From Treponema sp. (GTDB lineage: Bacteria > Spirochaetota > Spirochaetia > Treponematales > Breznakiellaceae): a DNA stretch of 35,160 nucleotides. The stretch covers positions 1-35,160 of the forward strand of contig JAIROT010000039.1 in NCBI GenBank assembly GCA_031257385.1, in the 5' to 3' direction. Positions 14,526 through 23,254 of this stretch are shown here, one piece after another (within the stretch, counting starts at the first letter, position 1; each line of letters opens with the position of its first letter). A program made the position numbers and the translations under genes. Under the pieces are notes generated by a model that made no database searches, was not told the origin of the DNA, and saw only the letters and a list, made by a program, of their open reading frames with translations.

Positions 14526-16037
14526 ATGGCTGTTGAAAAATTGAGATACTGCTGTAACGGGCAGTGGCTTGAATCGAGTACCGAAAAATGGATGGAGGTA
14601 TATGATCCGAGTACAGGCGAAGTAATAGCCCAGGCGCCCTGCTGTACCAAAGATGAATTGCAGGCTACCCTTGACGCGGCCCGGACCGCGTTCAAAACCT
14701 GGTCAAAAACACCGGTGATACGGCGGACACAAATACTGTTCAAGTTCAGGGATCTTGTTATTGCGCATATGAAAGGGCTTACAAAAATGGTTGCGAGGGA
14801 AAACGGCAAGGTATGGAGCGAAGCGGAAGGGGATATTCTTAAGGTAAAAGAACCTGTTGAGCTTGCCTGCGGCGCGGCTACACTTATGCAGGGCGAATCC
14901 CTTATGAATACCAGTACCGATTATGATTCGGTCCTGTACCGTGAGCCAATCGGGGTTTTTGGCGGCATTGTACCTTTTAATTTCCCCGGAATGATTCCCT
15001 TCGGGTGGATGACCCCTCTTTGCATTGCGACAGGCAACTGCATGGTTCTTAAATCATCAAGTACTACCCCCATGACAAGCATCAGGCTTCTTGAACTTTT
15101 GATGGAGGCCGGAGTCCCGCCTGGGGTAGCAAGCGTTATTACCACGGATCGTACTGTAGGCGATCTTATGCTGACAAGCCCGATTATCAAGGGAATCTGT
15201 TTTGTGGGAACAACATCGGCAGGTCTTAAGGTATATTCAAGGGCGGCGGAAAACGGAAAGCGGGTACAAGCCCAATGTGAAGCAAAAAACCATGCCCTGG
15301 TTATGAATGACGCCGTGCTTGAACGGACTGCAGCGGGCATTATCAATTCTTCCTTTGGCTGTGCCGGCGAGCGCTGTATGGCGCTGCCCGTGGTCGTCGC
15401 ACAGGAAGGCATCCATGATAAACTTGTTGAGCGGATCATCGCCAACGCCAGGGCGCTCAAAATCGGCTGCGCCTATGAAAAAGAATCCCGGATGGGACCT
15501 GTGGTCAGCAAAAAACACATGGACAGAATACTCGCCTGGATAGACAGGGGCCTCAAGGAAGGGGCTAAACTTGTTCTTGACGGACGTGGTGTTAAAGTGA
15601 AGGGATATGAAAATGGTTTTTTCATCGGACCGACTGTTTTTACCAATGTTACACCCGAAATGAGTATTGGCCGCGAAGAAATCTTCGGACCGGTACTCTG
15701 CGTCAAAAAAGTAAAAACCTTTGATGAAGGGATTGAGATTATCAACAGCAATCCCTTCGCCAACGGAGCGGTCATTTATACATCCAGCGGTTATTATGCG
15801 CGGAACTTTGCGCTGCGTATTGACGGCGGCATGGTCGGTATAAATGTGGGCATACCTGTCCCGGTTGGCATGTTTCCCTTCTCTGGGCACAAACACTCGT
15901 TTTTTGGCGATCTGCACTGCCTAGGAAAAGACGGCATACGTTTCTTTACCGAATCAAAAGTGGTTACTTCTACATGGTTCGATGAAGAATCGGCCAACAG
16001 GAAAGTTGATACCTGGGATGGTTCTATTGGAGGCTGA
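14526..16037 (+). CDS. mmsA: CoA-acylating methylmalonate-semialdehyde dehydrogenase
   Basis: The 503-residue aldehyde dehydrogenase converts malonate or methylmalonate semialdehyde with CoA and NAD to acetyl-CoA or propionyl-CoA. MmsA/IolA features are FNFPGMIPFGWM (151-162), catalytic Cys284 in GERCMA, and the late block MVGINVGIPVPVG. This is followed by FPFSGHKHSFFGDLH and GKDGIRFFTESKV. The usual LKPSE motif is changed to LKSSST (175-180). GGAGG stands before the ATG. Repeats lie just upstream (14410-14479) and just beyond its stop (16076-16117), and the gene seems richer in A/T-ending codons than its neighbours by eye. It may therefore have joined the locus separately. It would be the last step of the proposed pathway. 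iolA is the alternative name. Confidence 0.92.
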   Translation: MAVEKLRYCCNGQWLESSTEKWMEVYDPSTGEVIAQAPCCTKDELQATLDAARTAFKTWSKTPVIRRTQILFKFRDLVIAHMKGLTKMVARENGKVWSEAEGDILKVKEPVELACGAATLMQGESLMNTSTDYDSVLYREPIGVFGGIVPFNFPGMIPFGWMTPLCIATGNCMVLKSSSTTPMTSIRLLELLMEAGVPPGVASVITTDRTVGDLMLTSPIIKGICFVGTTSAGLKVYSRAAENGKRVQAQCEAKNHALVMNDAVLERTAAGIINSSFGCAGERCMALPVVVAQEGIHDKLVERIIANARALKIGCAYEKESRMGPVVSKKHMDRILAWIDRGLKEGAKLVLDGRGVKVKGYENGFFIGPTVFTNVTPEMSIGREEIFGPVLCVKKVKTFDEGIEIINSNPFANGAVIYTSSGYYARNFALRIDGGMVGINVGIPVPVGMFPFSGHKHSFFGDLHCLGKDGIRFFTESKVVTSTWFDEESANRKVDTWDGSIGG

Positions 16038-16075
16038 AAAAACGGGTATGCCAGACTGAGCTGCTCGGCGGAGGC

Positions 16076-16117
16076 TCATTGCTTCTCAAAAAAAGACGCA
16101 TCCCTGAACAGCCGCCC
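16076..16117. repeat. 42-nt exact repeat, copy 2 (3' end of the DUF4340 gene)
   Basis: Identical to 3870-3911. Read on the minus strand it is exactly 14 codons, GRLFRDASFFEKQ and the TGA stop, and forms the last 13 residues of the DUF4340 protein. The identity stops on the codon boundary at 16117. Confidence 0.85.
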
Positions 16118-17068
16118 GGCGGCCCAGCCTGCCAGGGAGTAGGTATACGGGGAACCTGAAACACGGGCAAGGCGGCGGCCGGTTTCATCGGGCGGGCCGA
16201 GGCTCAGTATCCTCACGCTGCCGTCTCCCAGCTCCAGCGTTACGCGGCTGTGGTTGAGGCCGCCTTCATCAATATCGCTGAAATCATCCCCCTCGGTGTT
16301 GAGGATTCCCCTTACATAAGAATCCACCCTGTTCATATCCGCTTCGGCGATATTTATGCCGTTAAAAGTCCATTCCCTGCCGTTACGGGTAAAGACGCGG
16401 AGTTCCTCCGGCGCGGCTTCACCGCCTGGGCCGCCATCATCAGCGCCAGACGTCTGCTCCCCGGCGTAAACGGTAAGCCGCTGTACGCTGTCCGCGTCCA
16501 GAACGCCGTTTTCACTTTCGGGAAAGAGCCGCAGATTGTACCAGGCAGTACGGGAACTTTCGGTATAGGAGGTAAAGACATCCTCGCCGGAACGGACCTC
16601 GTTCTGGCCCTGCCTGCGCAAATACACTTCCTGTCCGGTATTATCCCCATGCCCTACCAGGAGGTCCAAAAGCGGAAGCCCCGCGCCGCCGGACACAATA
16701 ATCCGGGAAGCAGTACTTTCGGTAAGTCCCAGCCGTTCATGGGATGAGGCGTTTGAGGAGCGGACCGGATAGAGGGCGCGTTTGGCAAGAAGATCGATAA
16801 AAACCTCCACCCGCATTTGTCTGGCCGGATACTCTTTTCCGTTATGCAAAACAAACCACCCGGTGTTTCTGCGAATCAGCTCCCTGGTCTCGCCTCCGCT
16901 TTCGATATCGATCCGGTCTATCCGGTCAACGAGCTGAGGATCTATCCAGGAAAGAAGGGCGGAACCGGAAGCGGCCCTTTCAGGATCAAAAACGATACCC
17001 AGGGCATACGCGAGAACCAGCGCCGCGATCATCATTACATGAATAAAAAGCCTTTTTTTATACGTCAT
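16076..17068 (-). CDS. DUF4340-domain protein of a gliding-type ABC system
   Basis: The 330-residue protein has one N-terminal TM segment (about 8-26, around VMMIAALVLAYALGIVF) and a large extracytoplasmic part. It contains the DUF4340 pattern of a short beta-rich repeat, including ELIRRNTGWFVLHNGKEYPA and LGLTESTASRIIVSG. DUF4340 proteins are usually the last gene behind GldF and GldG homologues and are thought to belong to that ABC-2-type complex. The start overlaps the end of the GldG-like gene by 11 nt, with AAGGA 8 nt upstream. The final 13 residues come from a 42-nt repeat shared with 3870-3911. The true family C-terminus may therefore have been cut and replaced. Confidence 0.8.
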   Translation of the reverse strand: MTYKKRLFIHVMMIAALVLAYALGIVFDPERAASGSALLSWIDPQLVDRIDRIDIESGGETRELIRRNTGWFVLHNGKEYPARQMRVEVFIDLLAKRALYPVRSSNASSHERLGLTESTASRIIVSGGAGLPLLDLLVGHGDNTGQEVYLRRQGQNEVRSGEDVFTSYTESSRTAWYNLRLFPESENGVLDADSVQRLTVYAGEQTSGADDGGPGGEAAPEELRVFTRNGREWTFNGINIAEADMNRVDSYVRGILNTEGDDFSDIDEGGLNHSRVTLELGDGSVRILSLGPPDETGRRLARVSGSPYTYSLAGWAAGRLFRDASFFEKQ

Positions 17069-18674
17069 CAGAATGTTCCTTTGCGGATATCCGGGAACGC
17101 GCCCTGCGCTTCCACGCGAGGAACAGGCCCGCGAAAATAACCGCCAGCGGCATGAGGATCACATTGACAAGCTGAACGGCGCGCATGGCGGCGCTTCGCT
17201 TTTCCGGATCAATTATACGGTCAAGTCTGCCCGCCTGCGATTCCCGGTTCCGGATTCCGATAATATCATCGTCGTTCCCCAGCCAGTCGGCGGCCTGCAG
17301 CAGAAAATCCAGGTTTTGCCGCCCTCCGCTGGCGCTGATAATAGTGGTGGCAAAATCCGTGTCGCCGACAACGATGATCCGCGAGGGCCTGGGCATGGCG
17401 GGCATATCGGGCAGTTCCTCATCCGAACCTTCCCTTACAGGCCTGGGGGTCCCGGCGAACCAGCCCGGGAAAATCCCGGTAAGGCTCGCGCCGAGTATTT
17501 TAAGCCCACGGGTTTGAACCGCGTCCCGCTCGAACAGGTAGGCGGCGTCGGGATTCGTGTAAAAAGGATCCCGCATCACCCAGGCGTCGCCGGTACTGGT
17601 AAACAGGGGCGTCGCCTCCACCCCTTCGGGCGAATGCAGTTCCAGGGGGCTTGGCCAGAAGAGGTCCACGCCGCCAAAACGGGCGCTTACCGGATGCTCA
17701 GGGTTTCCGTTTTCCGGAAGAACCCCGATCCAGTGGGGGTAGCGGACAATCCGGTACTGCACACCTCCGCCGGGGCTTCCGGTCTGATATTGCAGGGTCA
17801 GGGCGGCCCGGTCCAGGACAAGTTCCGGACGGACGATCGCGCCGTAGGAGGCGACCATGTCCAGCAGGCCCTGATCGTTTTGTTTTCTCGCCTCAAGACT
17901 GCCCAGGGTATCCACGTATATCCCTTCCAGGGCGAAAAGCACCCTCCCCCCCTGCCGGATATAACGGTCAATCCGGTACAAAGCCCGGTTGTCCAATCCC
18001 TCAACGCCCCCCAGCACAAACAGCGCCGGCAGGCTGTCCGGAATCTCATCCCCCGGCGGAATGAGCCGCGGCCGGTAACCCGCGCCGGTAAAAGCCTGAT
18101 TCAGATACACGTAATCCTCGTTCCACCGCCGGAAACTGTCCCCCACAATGATCCCGATTTGGCGCTCGCCGCCCCGCACCAGCGCGCGAATCCGGCTGGT
18201 CAAATCATACTCAAGGGTATCAAGGGAAAACACCACCGGCAGCACCTCTATCGCGTCCAGGTACTCAATGGCAAGGCCCGTGTACACCGTAACGAGACTC
18301 GCCTGATCTTCCCCCACGGTCTGAATCTGCTGGGGCTGTATGCCCAGCCGTTCCACCTGTTCGGCGAGCCGGGCCTTAACCGGGTCTTTTACCATGAGCC
18401 GTATTTTCCCCCTGGAATAAGCGGCGTACTCCCTGAGGAGGTCTTCGATTTCCCCGGGCATGGGATGCATGGAGCGCAGTTTGTCCGAAAGATAATAGGT
18501 GATTCGGACCTGATCCGGTATTTCGTTATGGAGCTTGCGTGAAACTTCGGAAATCGTATAGGCCTTGTTTCCGGTAAAATCCAGGCGGAACCAGAAGCGG
18601 CGGCTCACCAGGAAGGCCAGCGCCAGGACAATGAGCGACAATACCGTTAAGGCCGCGGCCTGTTTTCTGGTCAT
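17058..18674 (-). CDS. GldG-like ABC transporter auxiliary protein
   Basis: The 538-residue protein has TM segments at its two ends. One is near residues 5-25 (ALTVLSLIVLALAFLVS). The other is near 500-520 (LVNVILMPLAVIFAGLFLAW), followed by a basic tail. Between them lies the extracytoplasmic GldG domain, with RITYYLSDKLRSM and EIEDLLREYAAYSRGKI early. LFVLGGVEGLDNRALYRIDR and RVLFALEG follow in the middle. Homologues work with an ABC-2 permease and an ATPase; outside gliding bacteria the substrate is unknown. The ATG at 18674 shares one base with the stop of the permease gene and has GAGGAG 9 nt upstream. An ATG at 18683 directly abuts that site and is less likely. Confidence 0.85.
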   Translation of the reverse strand: MTRKQAAALTVLSLIVLALAFLVSRRFWFRLDFTGNKAYTISEVSRKLHNEIPDQVRITYYLSDKLRSMHPMPGEIEDLLREYAAYSRGKIRLMVKDPVKARLAEQVERLGIQPQQIQTVGEDQASLVTVYTGLAIEYLDAIEVLPVVFSLDTLEYDLTSRIRALVRGGERQIGIIVGDSFRRWNEDYVYLNQAFTGAGYRPRLIPPGDEIPDSLPALFVLGGVEGLDNRALYRIDRYIRQGGRVLFALEGIYVDTLGSLEARKQNDQGLLDMVASYGAIVRPELVLDRAALTLQYQTGSPGGGVQYRIVRYPHWIGVLPENGNPEHPVSARFGGVDLFWPSPLELHSPEGVEATPLFTSTGDAWVMRDPFYTNPDAAYLFERDAVQTRGLKILGASLTGIFPGWFAGTPRPVREGSDEELPDMPAMPRPSRIIVVGDTDFATTIISASGGRQNLDFLLQAADWLGNDDDIIGIRNRESQAGRLDRIIDPEKRSAAMRAVQLVNVILMPLAVIFAGLFLAWKRRARSRISAKEHSDDV

Positions 18675-19438
18675 CAGCCCCATCTCCTCATTAAAATCAC
18701 CCTGGTATTGAGGTACAAAAACAGAACCGTGCTGAGTATGAAAAAGGCAAGGTCACGGCTGTCAATAAGCCCTTTGGAGAAACTTTCAAAATGAAAGGCC
18801 AGGGAGATAAAGTTGATTCCCCCGGTGAGCCACTGGGGAAGGTTAAACGAAAAAGTCAGTTGATTGATCAGCATTACCGCCATCAGCGCCGCCGCGCTTC
18901 CCAGAAAGCTGCCGGCCTGGTTTTTTGAAAGCGAAGAGAGCAGCAGCCCCAGAGAGACGGCGGACGCGCCCAGCAGCAAAGCCCCGGCGTATTCGCAGAG
19001 GATCACGCCGCCGTCAAAATCCCCCAGGGCGCGCAGGCTCAGGGGCAGCGGGACAGTGAGGGCCAGCATCATCGCCAGTACCGCCAGGGCGGCGAAAAAT
19101 TTCCCCAGCACCAGATCCCACTCGGAAAAGGGCATAGTGAGGAGCAGTTCCACGCTGCCGGTCTTCCGTTCCTCGGCCCAGCTTTTCATGGTGATCACCG
19201 GAATAACCAGGATGAACGCCAGGGGAAAAGCGGCAAAATAGGGCCGCAGGGTGGCGGCGTCCATGGCAAAGTAACGCTGGAAATAGAAGAGCCATATCGA
19301 ACAAAAGAGCAGAAAAAAAACCGCCGCGCCGTAAAAGGCCGGCGCATTAAGATACGAGTGAAGTTCTTTCCGCGCCAGAGCCGCGGCCCGGCTTGAGCGG
19401 GCAGACCCGCCTCCGCCGGGTTTGGACACAACTTTCAT
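18674..19438 (-). CDS. GldF-like ABC-2-type permease
   Basis: The 254-residue membrane protein has six hydrophobic segments, a short basic N-terminus, and the ABC-2 features MKSWAEERKTGSVELLLTMP and FSEWDLVLGKFFAALAVL. This matches GldF and related permeases. The ATPase (GldA-like) that normally precedes it is missing: upstream on this strand there are only repeats and then a divergent gene. The ATG at 19438 has AGGAG about 9 nt upstream; a TTG at 19441 is possible but less likely. A weak promoter can be drawn on the minus strand (TTGCGC at 19489-19484, 18-nt spacer, TACAAT at 19465-19460). Confidence 0.85.
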   Translation of the reverse strand: MKVVSKPGGGGSARSSRAAALARKELHSYLNAPAFYGAAVFFLLFCSIWLFYFQRYFAMDAATLRPYFAAFPLAFILVIPVITMKSWAEERKTGSVELLLTMPFSEWDLVLGKFFAALAVLAMMLALTVPLPLSLRALGDFDGGVILCEYAGALLLGASAVSLGLLLSSLSKNQAGSFLGSAAALMAVMLINQLTFSFNLPQWLTGGINFISLAFHFESFSKGLIDSRDLAFFILSTVLFLYLNTRVILMRRWG

Positions 19439-19507
19439 CAATCAAATCTCCTGAAAACAATTGTAACCCGCCCGGCGCGGCGCGCGCAAGCGTATTATGA
19501 TACCCAG

Positions 19508-19551
19508 AACCCGGTTATTTTGGGAAATTCCTTGCGTCAGCCTTTAGGCTG
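19508..19551. repeat. Short repeat fragment and hairpin
   Basis: AACCCGGTTATTTTGGGAAA (19508-19527) matches 32493-32512 at 18 of 20 positions. Next to it CAGCC-TTTA-GGCTG (19538-19551) is a perfect hairpin, followed 9 nt later by eight T. On the plus strand this resembles a terminator, but no plus-strand gene ends here. It is more likely part of the repeat cluster that fills 19442-19740. Confidence 0.4.
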
Positions 19552-19578
19552 CGAGACCCGTTTTTTTTATTTGCGCCG

Positions 19579-19690
19579 AGGAGCCTGTGGGACTTGTGGA
19601 TTTTTGGGCTCCTTTAGGAGTCTGCAAGGTAGAAAATGCACAAAATTGTGCATTTTCTTTATCATTTGGGCTAAAGCCCCACAGACTCCT
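19579..19690. repeat. Hairpin repeat element, copy 1
   Basis: The core 19616-19690 has 9-nt terminal inverted repeats (AGGAGTCTG and CAGACTCCT) around an inner stem AGAAAATGCACAA/TTGTGCATTTTCT (19631-19658). The 64 nt at 19627-19690 recur inverted at 35097-35160 with one mismatch. A related hairpin, AGGAGCC/GGCTCCT (19579-19613), stands immediately before it. There is no coding capacity, so this is MITE- or REP-like. Together with 19508-19551 it fills the gap between two divergent genes. Confidence 0.75.
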
Positions 19691-19754
19691 AGAAAACTCA
19701 AAAATTCTCCGTTTTCTAGCTGATCTTTTCATGGAAAAATGGTAGTATATTCAC

Positions 19755-20903
19755 ATGATGAAGATGATAAATGCCAGCACAAGGGAAATTGACGATCCCG
19801 AAGAAGCGCTGCGGGAGATACTCGGGCAGCTTGATTTGAAAAAGCGGCTGCTGCAAAACGCGGTCGGTCTTATCGCCTGTCATGCCGATTACCTTGAGAG
19901 CGGCGTGGTCAAGGCTCTCTGCGAGGCCCTGCCCTTTGACGTGGCCGGCTGCACGACCTTGAGCAGTTCGGTGAACGGCCAGTACGGCATAGAGCTTTTG
20001 AGCCTTTCGGTGCTCACCAGTGACGAGGAGCGTTTTTCCACGGCCTTTTCCGCCGGCATCAGCGCGGGTGGTGTGGAAGCGGTCCAGGCCCTGTACCGGA
20101 GCGTGGGGGCGGAAAAGACCGCGCTCGTGCTCGCCTACGCGCCCATGTACAGCGCCATGGGAGGGCCGGCTATTCTGGAAGCGCTCGACCGGGCTTCCGG
20201 GGGGGCGCCGGTGTTCGGCGGCCTGACCTGCTGCCATGCATCGTCGCCTGCCGAAAGCCATGTGATTTACAACGGGGAAGCCAGCAAGGACGGCCTGGCC
20301 CTGGTTTTGATACATGGGAATATCAAGCCCCGTTTTTTCATTACCGCCATCCCCGAAAACCAAATACAGAAGCAGGCGGCAATCATTACCGAATCGGAAG
20401 GCTGTATGGTAAAAAAAGTCAACAATACAACGCCGCTTGAGTATTTCGATTCGCTGGGGCTGATAACCGGCGGGAAGATTTCTTCCAACAAAATTATGCC
20501 CCTGATTGTCAAATACAACGACGGGACCGAGGCGGTGGTGCGGGGGCTTTACAATCTTACGCCGGAGGGTTATATGTTCTGCGGCGGCGAGATGCCGGAG
20601 CAGGCCACTTTTGCCGTGGGGATCCTTGATTATAACGGGGTTATCGAAACCGCGGAGTCGACGGTGAGCAGGGCGCTGGAAGCTGTGCCGGGGGGAAGCC
20701 TTTTGATGTTCCCCTGTTTTTCACGGGGGATGGTCATGGGGCCTAATGTCGACGACGAAGTGAAAAAAGTCGTTTCACTCGTCGGCGGAAAAATACCCTA
20801 TCATTTCTGTTATACGGGCGGGGAGATTTGCCCCGTGTCCAATGAGGAAGGTGCGTTTTTGAACCGTTTTCATAACTTTACCTTTACCATTTGCGCCTTA
20901 TAG
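19755..20903 (+). CDS. FIST-domain sensory protein
   Basis: The 382-residue soluble protein has the FIST N and FIST C layout. The N part contains DVAGCTTLSSSVNGQYGIEL and APVFGGLTCCHASSP, and the C part ends in SLLMFPCFSRG and PYHFCYTGGEICPV. FIST domains are thought to sense small ligands, perhaps amino acids, for signalling proteins. Here the protein is free-standing but lies directly before a hybrid histidine kinase without its own obvious sensor beyond PAS, so it may feed that kinase. TAGTAT/TATATT boxes at 19743-19751 lie immediately before the first ATG and no ribosome-binding site is visible. ATG codons at 19758 and 19764 are alternatives. Confidence 0.85.
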   Translation: MMKMINASTREIDDPEEALREILGQLDLKKRLLQNAVGLIACHADYLESGVVKALCEALPFDVAGCTTLSSSVNGQYGIELLSLSVLTSDEERFSTAFSAGISAGGVEAVQALYRSVGAEKTALVLAYAPMYSAMGGPAILEALDRASGGAPVFGGLTCCHASSPAESHVIYNGEASKDGLALVLIHGNIKPRFFITAIPENQIQKQAAIITESEGCMVKKVNNTTPLEYFDSLGLITGGKISSNKIMPLIVKYNDGTEAVVRGLYNLTPEGYMFCGGEMPEQATFAVGILDYNGVIETAESTVSRALEAVPGGSLLMFPCFSRGMVMGPNVDDEVKKVVSLVGGKIPYHFCYTGGEICPVSNEEGAFLNRFHNFTFTICAL

Positions 20904-20983
20904 GGGGTATCCGATGATCCGCTTCTTTACCCTGCCGGAACTCCGGTGTGCGCCCGCTTTACGTCCGCTTACAGGGATTCTCC

Positions 20984-23191
20984 ATGCCGCCTAAAATGAC
21001 ATCCCCTGATTTCGGCGGCCACGCCGGTATTTTTTCGGAAAAGATTCTCCGGGGTGAGATAAAGGCGGGAGATACGCTTTCCCCTGAATTGTTAGAGCAT
21101 ATCCGTTTTCTACAGAAGGAACACGCGAAACTTTCCCGCCAGGTCCGCCGGCTGCAGGATACCCTTGAGCGGAACAAGAGCATCGCCTTTGAGGCGGCGA
21201 ACCTGCAGGCCATACGGAGCGCCGAAGAGCGAAAGCAGGAAAAATATATGAAACTGCTCCTGGAGAATTCCGGGGACATCATTATTCTCTGCGATGATTC
21301 GGGCCGTTTCGCCTATTGTACCGATTCGTTTTTGAAAAAGGCGGGGATTGACAGCTTTGACCGGATAAACGGCCATTATTACCGGGAAGTGTTTGACCGC
21401 TTTTCCGACGCCCAGTGGAGCGAGCGGATTCACGGGATTTTTGTCGCCGCCCTGGAAAAGCGGGAATCTTTAAGCCTTGAGGAAGTGGCGGACATAGGGG
21501 GCAACGGGCATCCCCGGCGGTATTCGCTGCATTTTACCCCCATGGTCGACGAACTGGAGATGGTCGTCGGGGCGATGATGCTTTTCCATGATATTGAGGA
21601 CGTGCTTGCCGCAAAGGAACAGGCGGAACAGGCCAGCACCGCCAAGTCGGAATTTCTTGCCAATATGTCGCACGAAATTCGCACGCCGATGAACGCCATA
21701 ATCGGAATGACCCGCATCGCCAAATCTTCAGACGAGGCGGAGAAGAAAGATTACTGCCTGGGAAAGATTGAGAACGCCTCCACCCACCTCTTGGGAGTGA
21801 TCAACGATATTCTCGATATGTCCAAAATTGAAGCCAACAAGTTCGAGCTTTCGTTTACGGAATTTGATTTTGAGAAGATGCTCATGCGGATTACCGATGT
21901 GATCGATTTTCGAGTGGGGGAAAAATCCCAAACCCTCTTTGTAAAAACAGATCCGGGTATTCCCGATTATATTATTTCCGATGAACAGCGCCTTGCCCAG
22001 GTTATTACGAATCTGTTTTCCAACGCCGTTAAGTTTACCCCGGAAAAGGGGACCATTTCGCTTTACGTACATAAAGTGTCCGAAAGCGAAAACGGGAAAA
22101 CCTGTACCCTGCAGATAGAGGTGAGCGATACCGGAATCGGCATTAGCGAAGAGCAGAAGGTCCGGCTTTTTCAGTCGTTTGTCCAGGCCGACAACAGCGT
22201 TTCCCGAAAATTCGGCGGTACGGGCCTCGGTCTTGCTATTTCAAAGCGGATAATTGAAATGATGGAAGGCAGCATCTGGGTGGAATCCGAACCCGGCAAA
22301 GGCTCCGCTTTCAAGTTTACCATTCAGGCGGGGATAGGCTCGAAATCGTCCGATCACGAGGCTTTCGCCCCCAAAATGGAAAATATCCACGCCCTGGTGG
22401 TCGACGATTCGCCTGAGCTTAGGGAATATTTTCTTGCCATGGCAAAGGAAATCGGTTTTTTTTGCGACGAGGCGGATGGCGGGGCGCAGGCCCTTGCAAT
22501 GCTGGAAAAAAATGTATACGACATCTATTTTGTGGACTGGCGTATGCCGGGCATGGACGGCACGGAATTAAGCCGGAAGATCAGGGGAAAAACCGGGAAA
22601 AGGACGGTGATCATCATGATTTCCGCCTATGAATGGGGGAAGATTGAGGAGGAAGCCAGGGCCGCGGGGGTGGACGATTTTATCCCCAAGCCCCTCTTCT
22701 CTTCAAATATTGTAAACTGTATTAACCGCCATTTCTGGGTTGAAAAGAAATTTGAGCCCAGCGGCGCGAAGCCCGAACCGGACAGTTGCGACACCGCTCT
22801 GGCGGGAAAACGCATACTCATTGCGGAGGATATCGACATTAACCGCGAGATCGTCATCACCCTGCTGGAACCCTGGAACCTGAACATCCGCTGCGCCGAA
22901 AACGGAGAACAGGCGCTGGAAATGTTTCAGGCCGAGCCGGACGGCTTTGACCTTATATTCATGGATGTCCACATGCCGGTAATGGACGGCTTTGCCGCAA
23001 CCCGCGGCATCCGCGCCTTTGAAGCCGAAATGCAGGGGGGGCTGCAAAAACAAGTCCCAATAATCGCCATGACCGCCAATGTCTTTGCCGAAGACATCGA
23101 AAAATGCTTCGCCGCGGGCATGACCGATCATTTGGGCAAGCCTCTGGACATGGAACAGGTAGTGGAGAAACTTAAAAAATATCTGGCCTGA
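20984..23191 (+). CDS. Hybrid sensor histidine kinase with two receiver domains
   Basis: The 735-residue protein is cytoplasmic, with no TM segment. It has a coiled coil (about 40-90), PAS (about 92-205), HisKA with His230 in [19 protein letters not shown], and HATPase with N-box Asn347. G1 is DTGIGIS (382-388) and G2 is [10 protein letters not shown] (411-420). Receiver 1 has Asp518 ([10 protein letters not shown]) and receiver 2 has Asp661 ([10 protein letters not shown]). No Hpt or output domain is present, so phosphate must leave through a separate phosphotransfer protein. The ATG at 20984 is chosen because AGGGA lies 7 nt upstream; the frame could extend to a GTG at 20948. It sits 80 nt behind the FIST gene and is probably co-transcribed with it. 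Confidence 0.93.
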   Translation: MPPKMTSPDFGGHAGIFSEKILRGEIKAGDTLSPELLEHIRFLQKEHAKLSRQVRRLQDTLERNKSIAFEAANLQAIRSAEERKQEKYMKLLLENSGDIIILCDDSGRFAYCTDSFLKKAGIDSFDRINGHYYREVFDRFSDAQWSERIHGIFVAALEKRESLSLEEVADIGGNGHPRRYSLHFTPMVDELEMVVGAMMLFHDIEDVLAAKEQAEQASTAKSEFLANMSHEIRTPMNAIIGMTRIAKSSDEAEKKDYCLGKIENASTHLLGVINDILDMSKIEANKFELSFTEFDFEKMLMRITDVIDFRVGEKSQTLFVKTDPGIPDYIISDEQRLAQVITNLFSNAVKFTPEKGTISLYVHKVSESENGKTCTLQIEVSDTGIGISEEQKVRLFQSFVQADNSVSRKFGGTGLGLAISKRIIEMMEGSIWVESEPGKGSAFKFTIQAGIGSKSSDHEAFAPKMENIHALVVDDSPELREYFLAMAKEIGFFCDEADGGAQALAMLEKNVYDIYFVDWRMPGMDGTELSRKIRGKTGKRTVIIMISAYEWGKIEEEARAAGVDDFIPKPLFSSNIVNCINRHFWVEKKFEPSGAKPEPDSCDTALAGKRILIAEDIDINREIVITLLEPWNLNIRCAENGEQALEMFQAEPDGFDLIFMDVHMPVMDGFAATRGIRAFEAEMQGGLQKQVPIIAMTANVFAEDIEKCFAAGMTDHLGKPLDMEQVVEKLKKYLA

Positions 23192-23254
23192 CGGTTTTCG
23201 CCTGATTTGGAGGGCCGGCTGCATAGACGCGGCTTACCGTGAGGCTTTTCATAA

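Noticed and set aside
17073-18542. 489-codon open frame on the plus strand
   Set aside because: It is exactly antisense to the GldG-like gene, shows no known domain and is rich in His/Pro/Gly typical of GC-rich shadow frames. The minus-strand gene has clear family features.
19538-19570. Intrinsic terminator on the plus strand
   Set aside because: There is a hairpin and a later T-run, but 9 nt separate them and no plus-strand transcription unit ends here. It fits better as part of the repeat cluster.
20913-20993. 26-codon ORF (start at 20913 after GGGGG) overlapping the kinase start
   Set aside because: It has a ribosome-binding site but no distinctive composition and lies in a short gap. 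It could be a leader peptide coupling translation, but nothing beyond position supports it.
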